This document shows, piece by piece, positions 8,765 to 17,723 of a stretch of 64,000 nucleotides of DNA (the first letter of the stretch is position 1; every line of letters starts with the position of its first letter). The DNA is taken from the NCBI GenBank assembly GCA_000403335.2, contig KE159630.1, forward strand, positions 247,172 through 311,171, given 5' to 3'. This DNA is from Lachnospiraceae bacterium MD335 (GTDB lineage: Bacteria > Bacillota > Clostridia > Lachnospirales > Lachnospiraceae). The position numbers were made by a program, and so were the translations under genes. The notes under the pieces are model-generated. The model ran no database searches and was not told the DNA's origin. It saw only the letters and a program-made list of their open reading frames with translations.

Positions 8765-10351
8765 ATGGCAAAGAGAGACGATTTTGATTTAGACGATTTG
8801 GATATGGAAATGCTGGATATGAGTGAAGGCGGCGATGAAGTCAAGGATGACGAATATGAGGAGGATAAGGAAAACGACTATGAGGACGTGTGCTTTATCT
8901 GCAGGCGTCCCGAGAGTAAGACGGGCAGAATGTTTAAGCTTCCGAATCATATTTCCGTGTGTTCCGATTGTATGCATAAGACGATGGATACAGTCAGCCA
9001 GTTTGACTATCAGGGCATGTTGAATTATACAAACATGGGTTCTGACAAGGAGAATGACGGAAAAAATAATAAGAGACGTTTTCCGAACATAAGTTTTGTA
9101 AATATCGCCGACCTTCAGGGAGACGGCGGAATTCCCAACCGCCAAAAGCTGAAAAAGAAAAAGACGAAAGAGAAGAACAAGGACGAGGCTGTCTTTAACA
9201 TTCATGATTTGCCCGCGCCGCACAAAATAAAGGCACAGCTTGATGATTTTGTGGTAGGGCAGGATTATGCAAAAAAGGTTATTTCGGTGGCGGTTTATAA
9301 TCACTACAAGCGTGTGAGTACGGGCACAATGGATGATATCGAGATTGAAAAATCCAATATTTTACTGTTAGGTCCCACGGGCTGCGGAAAGACTTATATG
9401 GTAAAGACACTTGCAAGGCTTCTTGATGTGCCTTTGGCGATTGCAGACGCGACATCGCTTACGGAGGCAGGCTATATTGGTGACGACATTGAGTCTGTTG
9501 TTTCCAAGCTTCTTGCTGCCGCAGACAATGACGTAGACCGGGCGGAACAGGGAATTGTCTTTATTGACGAGATTGACAAGATTGCAAAGAAGAAAAACAC
9601 GACTTCACGCGATGTAAGCGGAGAGTCGGTGCAGCAGGGAATGCTCAAGCTTTTGGAGGGAGCAGACGTTGAGGTGCCGGTCGGAGCAAACAGCAAAAAC
9701 GCGATGGTACCGCTTACCACAATCAATACAAGAAATATTTTGTTTATATGCGGCGGGGCGTTTCCGGACCTTGAGGATATTATTAAACAAAGGCTTACGA
9801 AACAGTCCTCCATCGGTTTTAACGCGCAGCTAAAGGACGCGTTTGACAAGGAGGAGAATCTGTTAAAGAAGGTGGCAGTCGAGGACATTAAGAAATTCGG
9901 CATGATACCGGAATTTATCGGACGACTGCCGATTATCTGCCCGATGGACGGGCTGACCGAGGAGAGCTATATAAAAATTTTAAAAGAGCCGAAAAACGCG
10001 ATTTTAAAACAGTATCAGAAGCTTTTGGAGCTTGACGAGGTAAAACTCAACTTTGATGACAGTGCACTGGCTGCGATCGCAAAGAAAGCGCAGGAGCGCG
10101 ATACGGGTGCAAGAGCGCTGCGTGCGATTATCGAGGAATTTATGCTCGATATTATGTATGAAATTCCAAAGGATGATAACATCGGAGAGGTCACAATCAC
10201 GGGGGATTATATTAATGGTACGGGCGGTCCGGTGATTGAGATTCGCACGGAAACGGTTCACGGAAAGACACAAAATGAGCAGATCGAGGAAAAACCGGCA
10301 GCAGAGCCTGAAAAGCCCAAATTGGAGGAGCATAATTTTTATGAATTTTAA
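8765..10351 (+). CDS. clpX: ClpX-type AAA+ unfoldase with extended N- and C-termini
   Basis: ClpX unfolds substrates and feeds them to ClpP. This copy is 528 residues, about 100 longer than usual. It opens with an Asp/Glu-rich segment (2-40), then a four-cysteine zinc finger (CFIC...CSDC), a charged linker, and a complete AAA+ module: Walker A GPTGCGKT, GYIG pore loop, Walker B IVFIDEID, and the IGF loop (SSIGF) that docks on ClpP. A charged tail of about 40 residues follows. ATG at 8765 has GGAGG upstream. No clpP or tig is nearby, so this may be a second ClpX-like gene. The next gene starts inside its 3' end. Confidence 0.88.
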   Translation: MAKRDDFDLDDLDMEMLDMSEGGDEVKDDEYEEDKENDYEDVCFICRRPESKTGRMFKLPNHISVCSDCMHKTMDTVSQFDYQGMLNYTNMGSDKENDGKNNKRRFPNISFVNIADLQGDGGIPNRQKLKKKKTKEKNKDEAVFNIHDLPAPHKIKAQLDDFVVGQDYAKKVISVAVYNHYKRVSTGTMDDIEIEKSNILLLGPTGCGKTYMVKTLARLLDVPLAIADATSLTEAGYIGDDIESVVSKLLAAADNDVDRAEQGIVFIDEIDKIAKKKNTTSRDVSGESVQQGMLKLLEGADVEVPVGANSKNAMVPLTTINTRNILFICGGAFPDLEDIIKQRLTKQSSIGFNAQLKDAFDKEENLLKKVAVEDIKKFGMIPEFIGRLPIICPMDGLTEESYIKILKEPKNAILKQYQKLLELDEVKLNFDDSALAAIAKKAQERDTGARALRAIIEEFMLDIMYEIPKDDNIGEVTITGDYINGTGGPVIEIRTETVHGKTQNEQIEEKPAAEPEKPKLEEHNFYEF

Positions 10352-10988
10352 TCCCAAAAACTACAAATGGTTTGCACGTCCTCCAAAATTCACGAAGCGT
10401 ATGCTTTTTATGATGGGTGGAGTTCTTATGATGGGGTTTGGTCTTTCTATCTTACGTGACATTAATCTCGGCACGGATTCCTGTTCCTGCTTTACGCAGG
10501 GCATCAGCAGCTTCCTGCCGTTTGGCTTCGGCACATGCCTTGTTTTGTTCCATATCGTGACGCTTTGTTTCGTGTTGAAATTGGACATTGGCATGATTGG
10601 ATTCGGGACACTGGGAAATATGCTGTTTTTGGGATACATTTCCGACTTTTTTAAATGGCTGTGGTCCGTGACGCTTCCGGCAGGATTTTTTGAGGGAACA
10701 TTAGTACGATATGTGCTTTTGCTGCCGGCATTGGCGGTTTTTATGGTAGGCGCTGCGGCTTATATGAGTTCGGGACTTGGTGCGTCGCCGTTTGACGCAC
10801 TGCCGTTTATTATTTCGGATCATGTGAAAAGACTTCCGTTTAAGGCGGTGCGTATTTTATGGGATTTGTTTTTTATGATAACGGGCACAATCCTTGGCGG
10901 AGATTTCGGAATTGTGACGCTTTTGTGTGCTTTTTGCTTGGGGCCTGTAATTGCATGGGTGCAGAAAAAGCTGGAGGTATTGATATAA
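10341..10988 (+). CDS. YczE-family integral membrane protein
   Basis: 215 residues with about five membrane helices and the family-typical LGTDSCSCFTQGIS and GLGASPFDALPF segments, as in the uncharacterised YczE/YitT-like group. The ATG at 10341 overlaps the last 11 bases of clpX and is preceded by GGAGGAG, so the two are translationally coupled. Function is unknown; YczE-type proteins are often next to regulators or exporters. An upstream in-frame ATG at 10236 would overlap clpX by over 100 bases and is unlikely. Confidence 0.8.
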   Translation: MNFNPKNYKWFARPPKFTKRMLFMMGGVLMMGFGLSILRDINLGTDSCSCFTQGISSFLPFGFGTCLVLFHIVTLCFVLKLDIGMIGFGTLGNMLFLGYISDFFKWLWSVTLPAGFFEGTLVRYVLLLPALAVFMVGAAAYMSSGLGASPFDALPFIISDHVKRLPFKAVRILWDLFFMITGTILGGDFGIVTLLCAFCLGPVIAWVQKKLEVLI

Positions 10989-10991
10989 TCC

Positions 10992-11822
10992 ATGACAAAA
11001 CTGGAAGAATATTATAATAAATTTAACGAAGAAAAGCGGCTGAACTCGCGGCATGGACAGGTCGAATTCCGCGTTTCGATGAAGTATATACACAAATATC
11101 TTGACAGGGCAGCCGCGAGTCTTGACAATGCGGCTGCTTTTTCCGATATTGGGGATAAAAGGGCAAAGATAAAGGTTTTGGACATCGGCGCGGGCACGGG
11201 GAGATATAGTGTGGCGCTTGCAAATGAGGGATATGACGTGACTGCGGTTGAGTTAGTCAGGTATAACCTCGGGATTTTGAAGCAGAAGGCGAGCACGGTG
11301 CACGCGATGCAGGGAAATGCCATGAATTTAAAAAAGCTAAACGACGAAAGCTTTGACGTGACCCTTTTATTCGGTCCGATGTATCACTTGTTTGGCTTTG
11401 ACGATAAAAGCAAAGCGCTTGGTGAGGCAAAACGCGTGACAAAGAAGGACGGGGTACTTTTGGCGGCATACTGTATGAACGAGTACAGTGTTATCACATA
11501 TGGCTTTAAAGAGCAGCATATTCTTGAATGTATGGAACAGGGACGTTTTACGCAGGACTTTAAAACCATATCGGGTCCTGACGAATTGTATGATTATATG
11601 CGGATAGAGGACATTGACGCATTGAATCAGGCACAGGGGTTAGAGCGCATTGAGATCATATCGCCGGACGGAGCGGCAAATTATATGCGTCCGTTTTTAA
11701 ACCGGCTTTCGGATGAAGAGTTTGAACTGTTTGTACAATATCAGATGGCAGTCTGCGCACGGGCGGATTTACTGGGCGCGGGGGCACACACGGTTGATAT
11801 TTTAAGGAGGAGTGACACATGA
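10992..11822 (+). CDS. Class I SAM-dependent methyltransferase
   Basis: The 276-residue protein shows the Rossmann motif I VLDIGAGTGRYSVALA (around residue 58) and a methyltransf_11-like core with LLFGPMYHLF. Such enzymes move a methyl group from S-adenosylmethionine to a small molecule or macromolecule; the substrate cannot be read. The stop codon overlaps the start of the following TPR gene (ATGA), so the two are translated from one message and may act together. GGAGG lies about 14 bases before the ATG. Confidence 0.85.
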   Translation: MTKLEEYYNKFNEEKRLNSRHGQVEFRVSMKYIHKYLDRAAASLDNAAAFSDIGDKRAKIKVLDIGAGTGRYSVALANEGYDVTAVELVRYNLGILKQKASTVHAMQGNAMNLKKLNDESFDVTLLFGPMYHLFGFDDKSKALGEAKRVTKKDGVLLAAYCMNEYSVITYGFKEQHILECMEQGRFTQDFKTISGPDELYDYMRIEDIDALNQAQGLERIEIISPDGAANYMRPFLNRLSDEEFELFVQYQMAVCARADLLGAGAHTVDILRRSDT

Positions 11823-14800
11823 ACTTGAATCAAGTGATGATGGAGTTAGATAATCTTTTTACACAGGAGCGTATCATTGAGGTGCCGCAGTTTTTGGAGG
11901 AACATATTGCACAGGCACGTGAACAGGGTGCGCAGGATGTGATGCTCACGCTATATAATGAATGTATCGGGTTTTTTAGGGAAACGGGGCAGTATGACAA
12001 ATCAATTGCATATTGCGGCGAAGCGCTTGCTTTGATGGAAGAGATGGGCTTAAACGGGACCATGCCGTACGCGACAACGCTGCTAAACATTGCGAATGCA
12101 CATCGTGCGGCGGGGCATTTGCAGGAATCCCTGGAGTTTTATAACAAAGTGCGCCCGATTTATGTGGCAAGGCTCAAAGAGGATGATATGTACTTTGCAG
12201 GGCTTTACAATAATTTAAGCCTTTTGTATCAGGAGATGGGGGATTTCGGTGCGGCAAAGGAGCAGTTGAAGAATGCGCTTGAGATTGTGAGCCACAAGGA
12301 GAATACAGCGTTTGAGGTGGCTGTGACGCAGGCAAATCTTGCCAATACCTGTATTGAGCTTGGGCAGGATGACGAGGCGAAGGAAAGAGCCGAGGAGGCA
12401 ATCCGCATTTTTGAGGAAATCGGAGTTGATGATGCGCATTACAGTGCAGCGCTGTCGGCGCTTGGAAGCCTTTACTATATGGATAAAGACTATGAAAACG
12501 CGCTTGCGGCAATGGAAAAAAGCAGGGAGTGCGTGGCTAAATATCTTGGTGCGGAGAATATCCAGTATCAACGGCTGAGTGATAACATTGCGATTATCAG
12601 GGAGAAGCTTGGAGAGAAATCCCCGGATGTTTCGGATGAGATTTTGGAAGAGGCTCAGGAACCGGTAGAAGCCGTTATGGAGCAGGAGAAGGAGCAACCT
12701 AAGTCTGCAATGGACGATGAGGAGATTGATCGGATTCTCGGGATTGACATTGATAACGACGGGTGGGCATCCGTAATCAGGGCGGATAAAAAGACGGATG
12801 ACGAAACACAAGAGGGTGAAAAGGAGCATGAGGACGATACGACAGTAAAAGCCGGGGAGGAGAACGAAATGGAGGAAAACTACAGTCCTGCCGACAGTGT
12901 GAGCACCTTTGACATCGGATCGGCATTTGCGGACATCAAAGCGACTGCGGCCCAAAAGCTTCAGGAGCAGTATATTAGTGAGGCGCAGGCGGATGAGATG
13001 TTCGGGAACGGTGAGAACAGCATGGGGGAATCGTATGATGAGGATAAGGCAGTGGATGCTGTGATAGCGGAGGTTATGGACGAGATTGCTGTCGAAGTCG
13101 GGGAGGTATCAGAGACGAAGGAACCGGATTCAGAGGAAGCGGATGCCATGGAAGACGATATATTGGAAGAATTAGAGTTAGACGAAACGAACGACGATTT
13201 GACACCAGATATTTCAGGTTTGGAGCTTTGCCGCAGATATTATGAGGAATATGGAAAGCCCATGATTGCGGAAAAATTTCCGGAATATGAGACACGGATT
13301 GCGGCAGGCTTGGTGGGAAAAGGGTCGGATTGTTTCGGATTTGATGATATGCAGTCGAGAGACCACGATTTTGGACCGCGCTTTTTATTGTGGGTTACAA
13401 AAGATGTGTATGAGCAGATCGGAACGGCGCTCGAGGCAGAGTATGAGAAGCTTCCGGATACGTTTTTGGGTGTAAAACGCATTGAAACCTTTCATGGCAA
13501 GGACCGTGCAGGGGTTATGGTAATAGAGGATTTTTATAAAAATACACTTGGGTTTGATTTAATCGGAACACTTACCAGTGAAAGCAAGGGTTTGACGCAA
13601 ATTAAAAGCTGGCTTGCCGTGCATGACTATGCGCTGGCAGCAGCGACAAACGGTGCGGTTTTCAGAGATGATGAGGGGATCTTTACTTCATATAGAACTC
13701 TGCTTTCAGGGTATTATCCCAAGGCTGTCTGGTACAGAAAGATTGCGCAGGCATGTGCACTGTTTTCACAGAACGGTCAGTACAATTTGGCGCGTATGAG
13801 AAAGCGTGGACAGCTTGTGTCGGCGGAGCTTGCAAAAGCCGAGTGCGTAAAGCAGGCAATGAAGCTTACCTATTTATTAAACAAAAAGTATGCGCCGCAT
13901 GACAAGTGGCTGTTTAAAGCGTTGCCGGACAATCCGGATATGGTGCTTATGCAGGAGGAACTGCAGTCTCAGAACGCATCGGCAGAGAACGTGGCACAGC
14001 TCGTCACAAAGATTAGTCTCACAAGCGCAGACAAAGCGCATGAGACACAGCTTACGACTGCGATCGAATCGCTTGCGGTGATTTTTGCAAATACATTGGA
14101 ACGTTTGAATATAATAGGAAGCTGTGATCTGTATCTCGACGCGAACACGGCAGAACTGATTGCAAAAAGCGACGCGCTTTTGGCGGCGGCGATGGCGGAT
14201 GTCCCGACCATTACGGCACTATCTCTTTCTATTGCAAAGGCAGAATTTGAAGCGTTTGATAAGGTTCAAAATGCAGGCGGAAGAGCAAGCTGTCAAAACA
14301 ACTGGCCGACTTTTAAGGTGATGCGCATGAGCCAGTATATGACGTGGAACGAAGATATGCTGCTGCAGTATTTGTATGAGTTTAAGACAAATTACGCAAA
14401 TGGCAGAAACATGATAGAGGAAAAATACGCGAGGATGATGGCGTCAACGGCGCCTGAAGAGTATGCGCTATTTGCAGACAGGCTTCCCGAGATTTCGAAG
14501 GAAAAGCAGGAAATTATGGAGCAGATTATCGCGTTGCAGGTCAAGTGGATGGAGGAGTTTGCGCAGCAATATCCGAAACTTGCAGGAAATGCCCGCACGA
14601 TACACACAGCCGAGGATTTGCCGTATGATACCTCCTATGAGACCTATTTAAGAGGTGAGCTTGGCACGTATTCTGATAGGCTGATAGAGATGTACGGGCG
14701 ATATGTTGTGGAGTATGCAAAGAGCGGAAAAAGCCTGGCGCGGGAGATAATGGCGAATACAATTAAGTTTTATGGCTATAAGAGTTTTGAGGAAGCGCAG

Positions 14801-14827
14801 CAGAAAGAGATGCCAGGGCAGCAGTAG
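11819..14827 (+). CDS. Three-part protein: TPR array, nucleotidyltransferase-like DUF4037, DUF4125
   Basis: A 1002-residue cytoplasmic protein. Residues 1-270 are tetratricopeptide repeats (several A..LGD/Y..A units). Residues 270-465 are a very acidic, probably disordered linker. From about 470 a DUF4037-type region begins, with GKGSDCFGFDDMQSRDHDFG: a GS followed by spaced acidic residues, as in the nucleotidyltransferase fold. From about 815 the segment NAGGRASCQNNWPTF starts a DUF4125 region to the end. I recall these domain families as uncharacterised; the nucleotidyltransferase reading is inference from the GS/D-x-D pattern. The gene overlaps the upstream methyltransferase by four bases and ends at a strong terminator. 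Confidence 0.75.
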   Translation: MNLNQVMMELDNLFTQERIIEVPQFLEEHIAQAREQGAQDVMLTLYNECIGFFRETGQYDKSIAYCGEALALMEEMGLNGTMPYATTLLNIANAHRAAGHLQESLEFYNKVRPIYVARLKEDDMYFAGLYNNLSLLYQEMGDFGAAKEQLKNALEIVSHKENTAFEVAVTQANLANTCIELGQDDEAKERAEEAIRIFEEIGVDDAHYSAALSALGSLYYMDKDYENALAAMEKSRECVAKYLGAENIQYQRLSDNIAIIREKLGEKSPDVSDEILEEAQEPVEAVMEQEKEQPKSAMDDEEIDRILGIDIDNDGWASVIRADKKTDDETQEGEKEHEDDTTVKAGEENEMEENYSPADSVSTFDIGSAFADIKATAAQKLQEQYISEAQADEMFGNGENSMGESYDEDKAVDAVIAEVMDEIAVEVGEVSETKEPDSEEADAMEDDILEELELDETNDDLTPDISGLELCRRYYEEYGKPMIAEKFPEYETRIAAGLVGKGSDCFGFDDMQSRDHDFGPRFLLWVTKDVYEQIGTALEAEYEKLPDTFLGVKRIETFHGKDRAGVMVIEDFYKNTLGFDLIGTLTSESKGLTQIKSWLAVHDYALAAATNGAVFRDDEGIFTSYRTLLSGYYPKAVWYRKIAQACALFSQNGQYNLARMRKRGQLVSAELAKAECVKQAMKLTYLLNKKYAPHDKWLFKALPDNPDMVLMQEELQSQNASAENVAQLVTKISLTSADKAHETQLTTAIESLAVIFANTLERLNIIGSCDLYLDANTAELIAKSDALLAAAMADVPTITALSLSIAKAEFEAFDKVQNAGGRASCQNNWPTFKVMRMSQYMTWNEDMLLQYLYEFKTNYANGRNMIEEKYARMMASTAPEEYALFADRLPEISKEKQEIMEQIIALQVKWMEEFAQQYPKLAGNARTIHTAEDLPYDTSYETYLRGELGTYSDRLIEMYGRYVVEYAKSGKSLAREIMANTIKFYGYKSFEEAQQKEMPGQQ

Positions 14828-14856
14828 TGTATAAAATCCATAAATAGAGATAAAAT

Positions 14857-14892
14857 AAAAGTGCAACATTTTTCATAAAATGTTGCACTTTT
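14857..14892. terminator. Bidirectional terminator that also fits a recombinase site (site 1)
   Basis: A perfect 16-bp stem (14857-14872 with 14877-14892) around TCAT, with A and T runs at both ends, can end both the TPR gene (+) and the recombinase gene (-). Read differently, it is two 10-bp inverted arms GTGCAACATT (14861-14870) and AATGTTGCAC (14879-14888) around the 8-bp spacer TTTCATAA. The same arm/spacer/arm pattern occurs at 15641-15668 and, more weakly, at 21922-21949. Confidence 0.8.
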
Positions 14893-14967
14893 GTATTATT
14901 TGTTCTTACACTTAATATATCGGAGAAGATTAAAAATACTTTAGCTGTTATTTAAAATTTTTTAAAA

Positions 14968-15552
14968 TTATAAATTTATTTGCATAAATACTGCATCACG
15001 TTCATCTTGTCGGATTCCAAGGTATCTTTGTGTCACACGGAAGGAAGAATGGTTGTAAATTTCCATCAGCATAACGGAATCGGTTCCTGATTTGTAGGCA
15101 AAATAACCGAAGGTTTTGCGCAGCGAATGGCAGCTTATGTGTTCCTCCAAACCGGTCTGTGCAGCAGCTTCCTTAATAATCCGGTATGCCTGCACGCGGC
15201 CGATTGGCTTATTTACTGTTTTTTGACTCGCAAAAATATAGTTACCACGGCAGCACTTTGAAGATGGTAAATGTTCCATAAAACAACGCAATGCGGCTAC
15301 TGCGGCGTTATTGAGCGCAATAACGCTATGCTTTCCTGTTTTCTGTTCATCAAGTTCTAAATGTGATTTGAATCTGTTGGCGGAAAAGTTATATACATCA
15401 GACCATTTTAATGAAAGAATATCACTTATTCGAAGCGCAGTGTTCAAACCGATTACAATTAACAAATAATTTCTGTAATTTTCTTTTTTCAAATAATAAT
15501 TTTTAAATTCTTCTAAAACTTCCTTATCTTTTATTGGTATTGTTGTACTCAT
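14968..15552 (-). CDS. Short tyrosine recombinase (FimB/XerD-like DNA inversion enzyme)
   Basis: A 194-residue site-specific recombinase with all catalytic residues: Arg41 (ALRISDIL), Lys in EQKTGKH (71 or 74), His142-x-x-Arg145 (CHSLRKTF), His168 and nucleophile Tyr177 (RYLGI). It has only a reduced N-terminal region, like FimB/FimE-type invertases that control phase variation and unlike phage integrases with arm-binding domains. Start at 15552 is chosen for AGGAGGATTTT just upstream; a longer frame to 15621 lacks a good ribosome site. It is flanked by matching inverted-arm sites and lies beside a large inverted repeat with two flagellin genes, so inversion of that island is its likely job (inference). 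Confidence 0.9.
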   Translation of the reverse strand: MSTTIPIKDKEVLEEFKNYYLKKENYRNYLLIVIGLNTALRISDILSLKWSDVYNFSANRFKSHLELDEQKTGKHSVIALNNAAVAALRCFMEHLPSSKCCRGNYIFASQKTVNKPIGRVQAYRIIKEAAAQTGLEEHISCHSLRKTFGYFAYKSGTDSVMLMEIYNHSSFRVTQRYLGIRQDERDAVFMQINL

Positions 15553-15640
15553 AAAATCCTCCTTTTTATGCAATTTTGCACTAATTTTTTCAAGCATATC
15601 CAAATTACGGCAGAGGTTCAATGCTTAGTTAACTATAAAA

Positions 15641-15668
15641 ATGCAACATTTTATGAAAAATGTTACAT
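15641..15668. promoter_or_regulatory. Candidate recombinase site 2
   Basis: ATGCAACATT (15641-15650) and AATGTTACAT (15659-15668) are inverted arms with one mismatch around the spacer TTATGAAA. The spacer equals the reverse complement of the spacer in site 1, so sites 1 and 2 are in opposite orientation and bracket the recombinase gene. This is also the outer edge of the left copy of the long inverted repeat. Confidence 0.6.
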
Positions 15669-15746
15669 TAAAACGTTTGTTCTATCATGGCAAGGCGGCA
15701 CGGTACGGCAAGAGCCGGATATTACCGAAAACAAGGAGGTTAAAAC

Positions 15747-15944
15747 ATGCTTCGGTTATCAGTTACGAAAAATGAGTACCTTATGATTGGCAAGGATGTC
15801 AGGCTGACATTTCTCGGGAGCAATGACAGGTCATTAAAGATTATGATTGATGCCCCGAAGGAAATTAACATTGCAAGAGGAAAAGCGATTGAAAAACGTG
15901 CAATGGAACAGGAGATGACGGCTGACAGGGACTGGTTTGACTAG
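15747..15944 (+). CDS. csrA: CsrA RNA-binding translational regulator, left copy
   Basis: 65 residues matching the CsrA family: beta strands with LMIGKDVRLTFLG, then IDAPKEINIARGKAIEKR containing the conserved arginine that contacts RNA. CsrA dimers bind GGA motifs in hairpin loops and block ribosome sites; in Bacillus it represses flagellin translation. AAGGAGG lies 8 bases upstream. Its flagellin gene starts 227 bases downstream with a GGA loop hairpin and a GGA-containing ribosome site in between. The protein is identical to the right copy, pointing to recent duplication or ongoing gene conversion. No fliW, the usual CsrA antagonist, is in the window. Confidence 0.93.
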   Translation: MLRLSVTKNEYLMIGKDVRLTFLGSNDRSLKIMIDAPKEINIARGKAIEKRAMEQEMTADRDWFD

Positions 15945-16096
15945 GCAGTAAAACACAAAAAGGTTAATAAACCGCAGGCGTCCAAAGCCGTGGAAGGCGC
16001 CTATGGCAGAGGGCGGCTGCGGATTATTATATAAGGGTTGTCTTGTATGGGAGAATCCGGTTTACAACTAAATATTGGAACTAAAAACTATGAAAC

Positions 16097-16167
16097 GGGC
16101 AACGGATATGCCCATGACACGCGGGACAGGTTTTTGCAATCCTGACCGCAGATTACACGGAGGTAAT
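16097..16167 (+). promoter_or_regulatory. Candidate CsrA-binding sites in the left flagellin leader
   Basis: GGGCA (16097-16101) pairs with TGCCC (16109-16113), presenting ACGGATA in the loop, an A-x-GGA in a hairpin loop as CsrA prefers. A second ACGGAGG overlaps the flagellin Shine-Dalgarno about 60 bases downstream (near 16157-16163). Two sites, one over the ribosome site, mirror the arrangement known for Bacillus hag. The same elements occur in the right leader (21491-21507 on the opposite strand). Confidence 0.6.
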
Positions 16168-16171
16168 TATT

Positions 16172-17641
16172 ATGGTAGTACAGCACAATTTACAGGCAAT
16201 GAATTCTAACAGAATGTTAGGCATTACACAGGGAAGCTTATCAAAGTCAACAGAGAAATTATCCTCAGGCTATGCAATTAACCGTGCGGCGGATAACGCA
16301 GCAGGACTTGCGATTTCAGAGAAGATGAGAAAGCAGATCAGAGGACTTACACAGGCATCCGCAAACGCTGAGGACGGCATCAGTTCCGTACAGACGGCAG
16401 AAGGCGCTTTGACAGAAGTACATGACATGCTTCAGAGAATGAACGAGCTTGCGGTTCAGGCAGCAAACGGCACGAACTCTGCAGATGACCGTTCATACAT
16501 TCAGGACGAAATTGACCAGATTACACAGGAAATTGACCGTGTAGCTGAGACAACCAAGTTCAATGAGACATACCTGTTGAAAGGCGATATCCTTGGAAAA
16601 AAAGGATATTCGTTCCAGTATAAAATAGGAAAAGCGCAGGCTGCAGCAGTTACCTTTAGTAAGCATGAAGCTACTTCCGCAACTGTTAAGGTCACATTTG
16701 CAACTCCTGATAAGAAAAATAAGGTGTCCGTAAGTGACCAAAACAATCTTGCGAAGGCATTGAGAGACCAAGGCGTTACAGTTTCAGCAAAAACTGTAGT
16801 TAATACAACAGTTGCTGGTGGAAACATAACAACTGCGACAACATCACAGTATGTTTTGGAGTTGAATGGAAGCGATGCTAAGGCAAATTACAAAGTCACT
16901 GAAACTGCTACTAAAGGAACATTTGAAATTCAGGATTTAGATGGAAATAAGATTGCAGAGGTTGTAGTGGGAGGTATCAAATCAGGGAACACTGCCGTTA
17001 TGACAGCAAACAAGGCGGCTGCGGCTTTGAGTACAGATGAAATTTATGAATTCTATGATAAAGATGGTAATGCAATTTCGGAAAATAATCTTAGCAATTA
17101 CTTTACAGTAAACACTGCTGGCAGCGTTATTGCAAAAGCAGATGCTCCGGCAGTATATGACGCACTCGGCAATGAGCTTTCTCTTTCAGACATTGCAACT
17201 AGTTATATTGGGAAGTCTCAGAATCAGACAGCAGCATTAGGCATGAGCTTCCACGTAGGCGCTGACGGAACAGACAACAACAAGATTAACATCAACATTG
17301 ATGCCATGACAGCAAAGAGCCTTGGCGTAAACGGCTTAAAGGTTAGCGGTGAAGACGGATCAAATGCTACAGATGCAATCGATACCATTAGCGCAGCTAT
17401 CAAAAAGGTATCTACACAGCGTTCCGCTCTTGGTGCTGTTCAAAACCGCTTAGAGCACACGATTAAGAACCTGGATAACATTGTTGAGAATACAACATCA
17501 GCTGAATCTGCAATCCGTGATACGGATATGGCTAATGAGATGGTGAAGTACTCAAACAACAATATCCTCTCACAGGCAGGTCAGTCTATGCTTGCACAGG
17601 CGAACCAGTCTAACCAGGGCGTACTTTCAATCTTAGGATAA
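16172..17641 (+). CDS. fliC: Flagellin A
   Basis: The filament subunit, 489 residues. The conserved D0/D1 ends are intact: VVQHNLQAMNSNRMLG at the start with the LSSGYAINRAADNAAGLA core, and AESAIRDTDMANEMV plus LAQANQSNQGVLSILG at the end. The middle (about 140-365) is variable and rich in Thr, Ala, Asn and Val, as expected for the exposed D2/D3 region. ACGGAGGTAATTATT precedes the ATG. It is exported by the flagellar type III system and has no signal peptide. It differs from flagellin B mainly in this central region, which is shorter here. I found no convincing sigma-28 promoter in the leader. Confidence 0.96.
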   Translation: MVVQHNLQAMNSNRMLGITQGSLSKSTEKLSSGYAINRAADNAAGLAISEKMRKQIRGLTQASANAEDGISSVQTAEGALTEVHDMLQRMNELAVQAANGTNSADDRSYIQDEIDQITQEIDRVAETTKFNETYLLKGDILGKKGYSFQYKIGKAQAAAVTFSKHEATSATVKVTFATPDKKNKVSVSDQNNLAKALRDQGVTVSAKTVVNTTVAGGNITTATTSQYVLELNGSDAKANYKVTETATKGTFEIQDLDGNKIAEVVVGGIKSGNTAVMTANKAAAALSTDEIYEFYDKDGNAISENNLSNYFTVNTAGSVIAKADAPAVYDALGNELSLSDIATSYIGKSQNQTAALGMSFHVGADGTDNNKININIDAMTAKSLGVNGLKVSGEDGSNATDAIDTISAAIKKVSTQRSALGAVQNRLEHTIKNLDNIVENTTSAESAIRDTDMANEMVKYSNNNILSQAGQSMLAQANQSNQGVLSILG

Positions 17642-17723
17642 GATTTATCTTGGGATAATTCTCTCTAAGATATGATTTGTTAGAATATTTGCTGATAAAA
17701 CTATCAGAGTGTCAAAACGGAAA

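Larger units (their letters stand above)
15651..16340 (+). repeat. Left arm of a long inverted repeat (csrA, leader, flagellin 5' end)
   Basis: From the spacer of site 2 through csrA, the flagellin leader and roughly the first 150 bases of the flagellin gene, this arm closely matches the reverse complement of about 21266-21939. The csrA reading frame encodes an identical protein in both arms; the clearest difference is about 16 extra bases just after csrA in this arm. The flanks outside the repeat differ. The inner edge is gradual because the flagellin genes diverge, so the end given is approximate. Confidence 0.85.

Noticed and set aside
12215-12955. 246-codon minus-strand frame opposite the TPR gene
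   Set aside because: It is the antisense of an acidic linker and TPRs, giving Leu/Arg/Cys-rich nonsense with no domain or ribosome site.
14968-15552. Prophage or integrative element integrase
   Set aside because: No phage or conjugation genes adjoin it, the protein lacks an arm-binding domain, and its flanking sites match the flagellin repeat border, favouring an inversion role.
15553-15746. Sigma-28 promoter before the left csrA
   Set aside because: GCCGGATAT at about 15714 resembles the -10 but has an extra base and no TAAA at the right distance.
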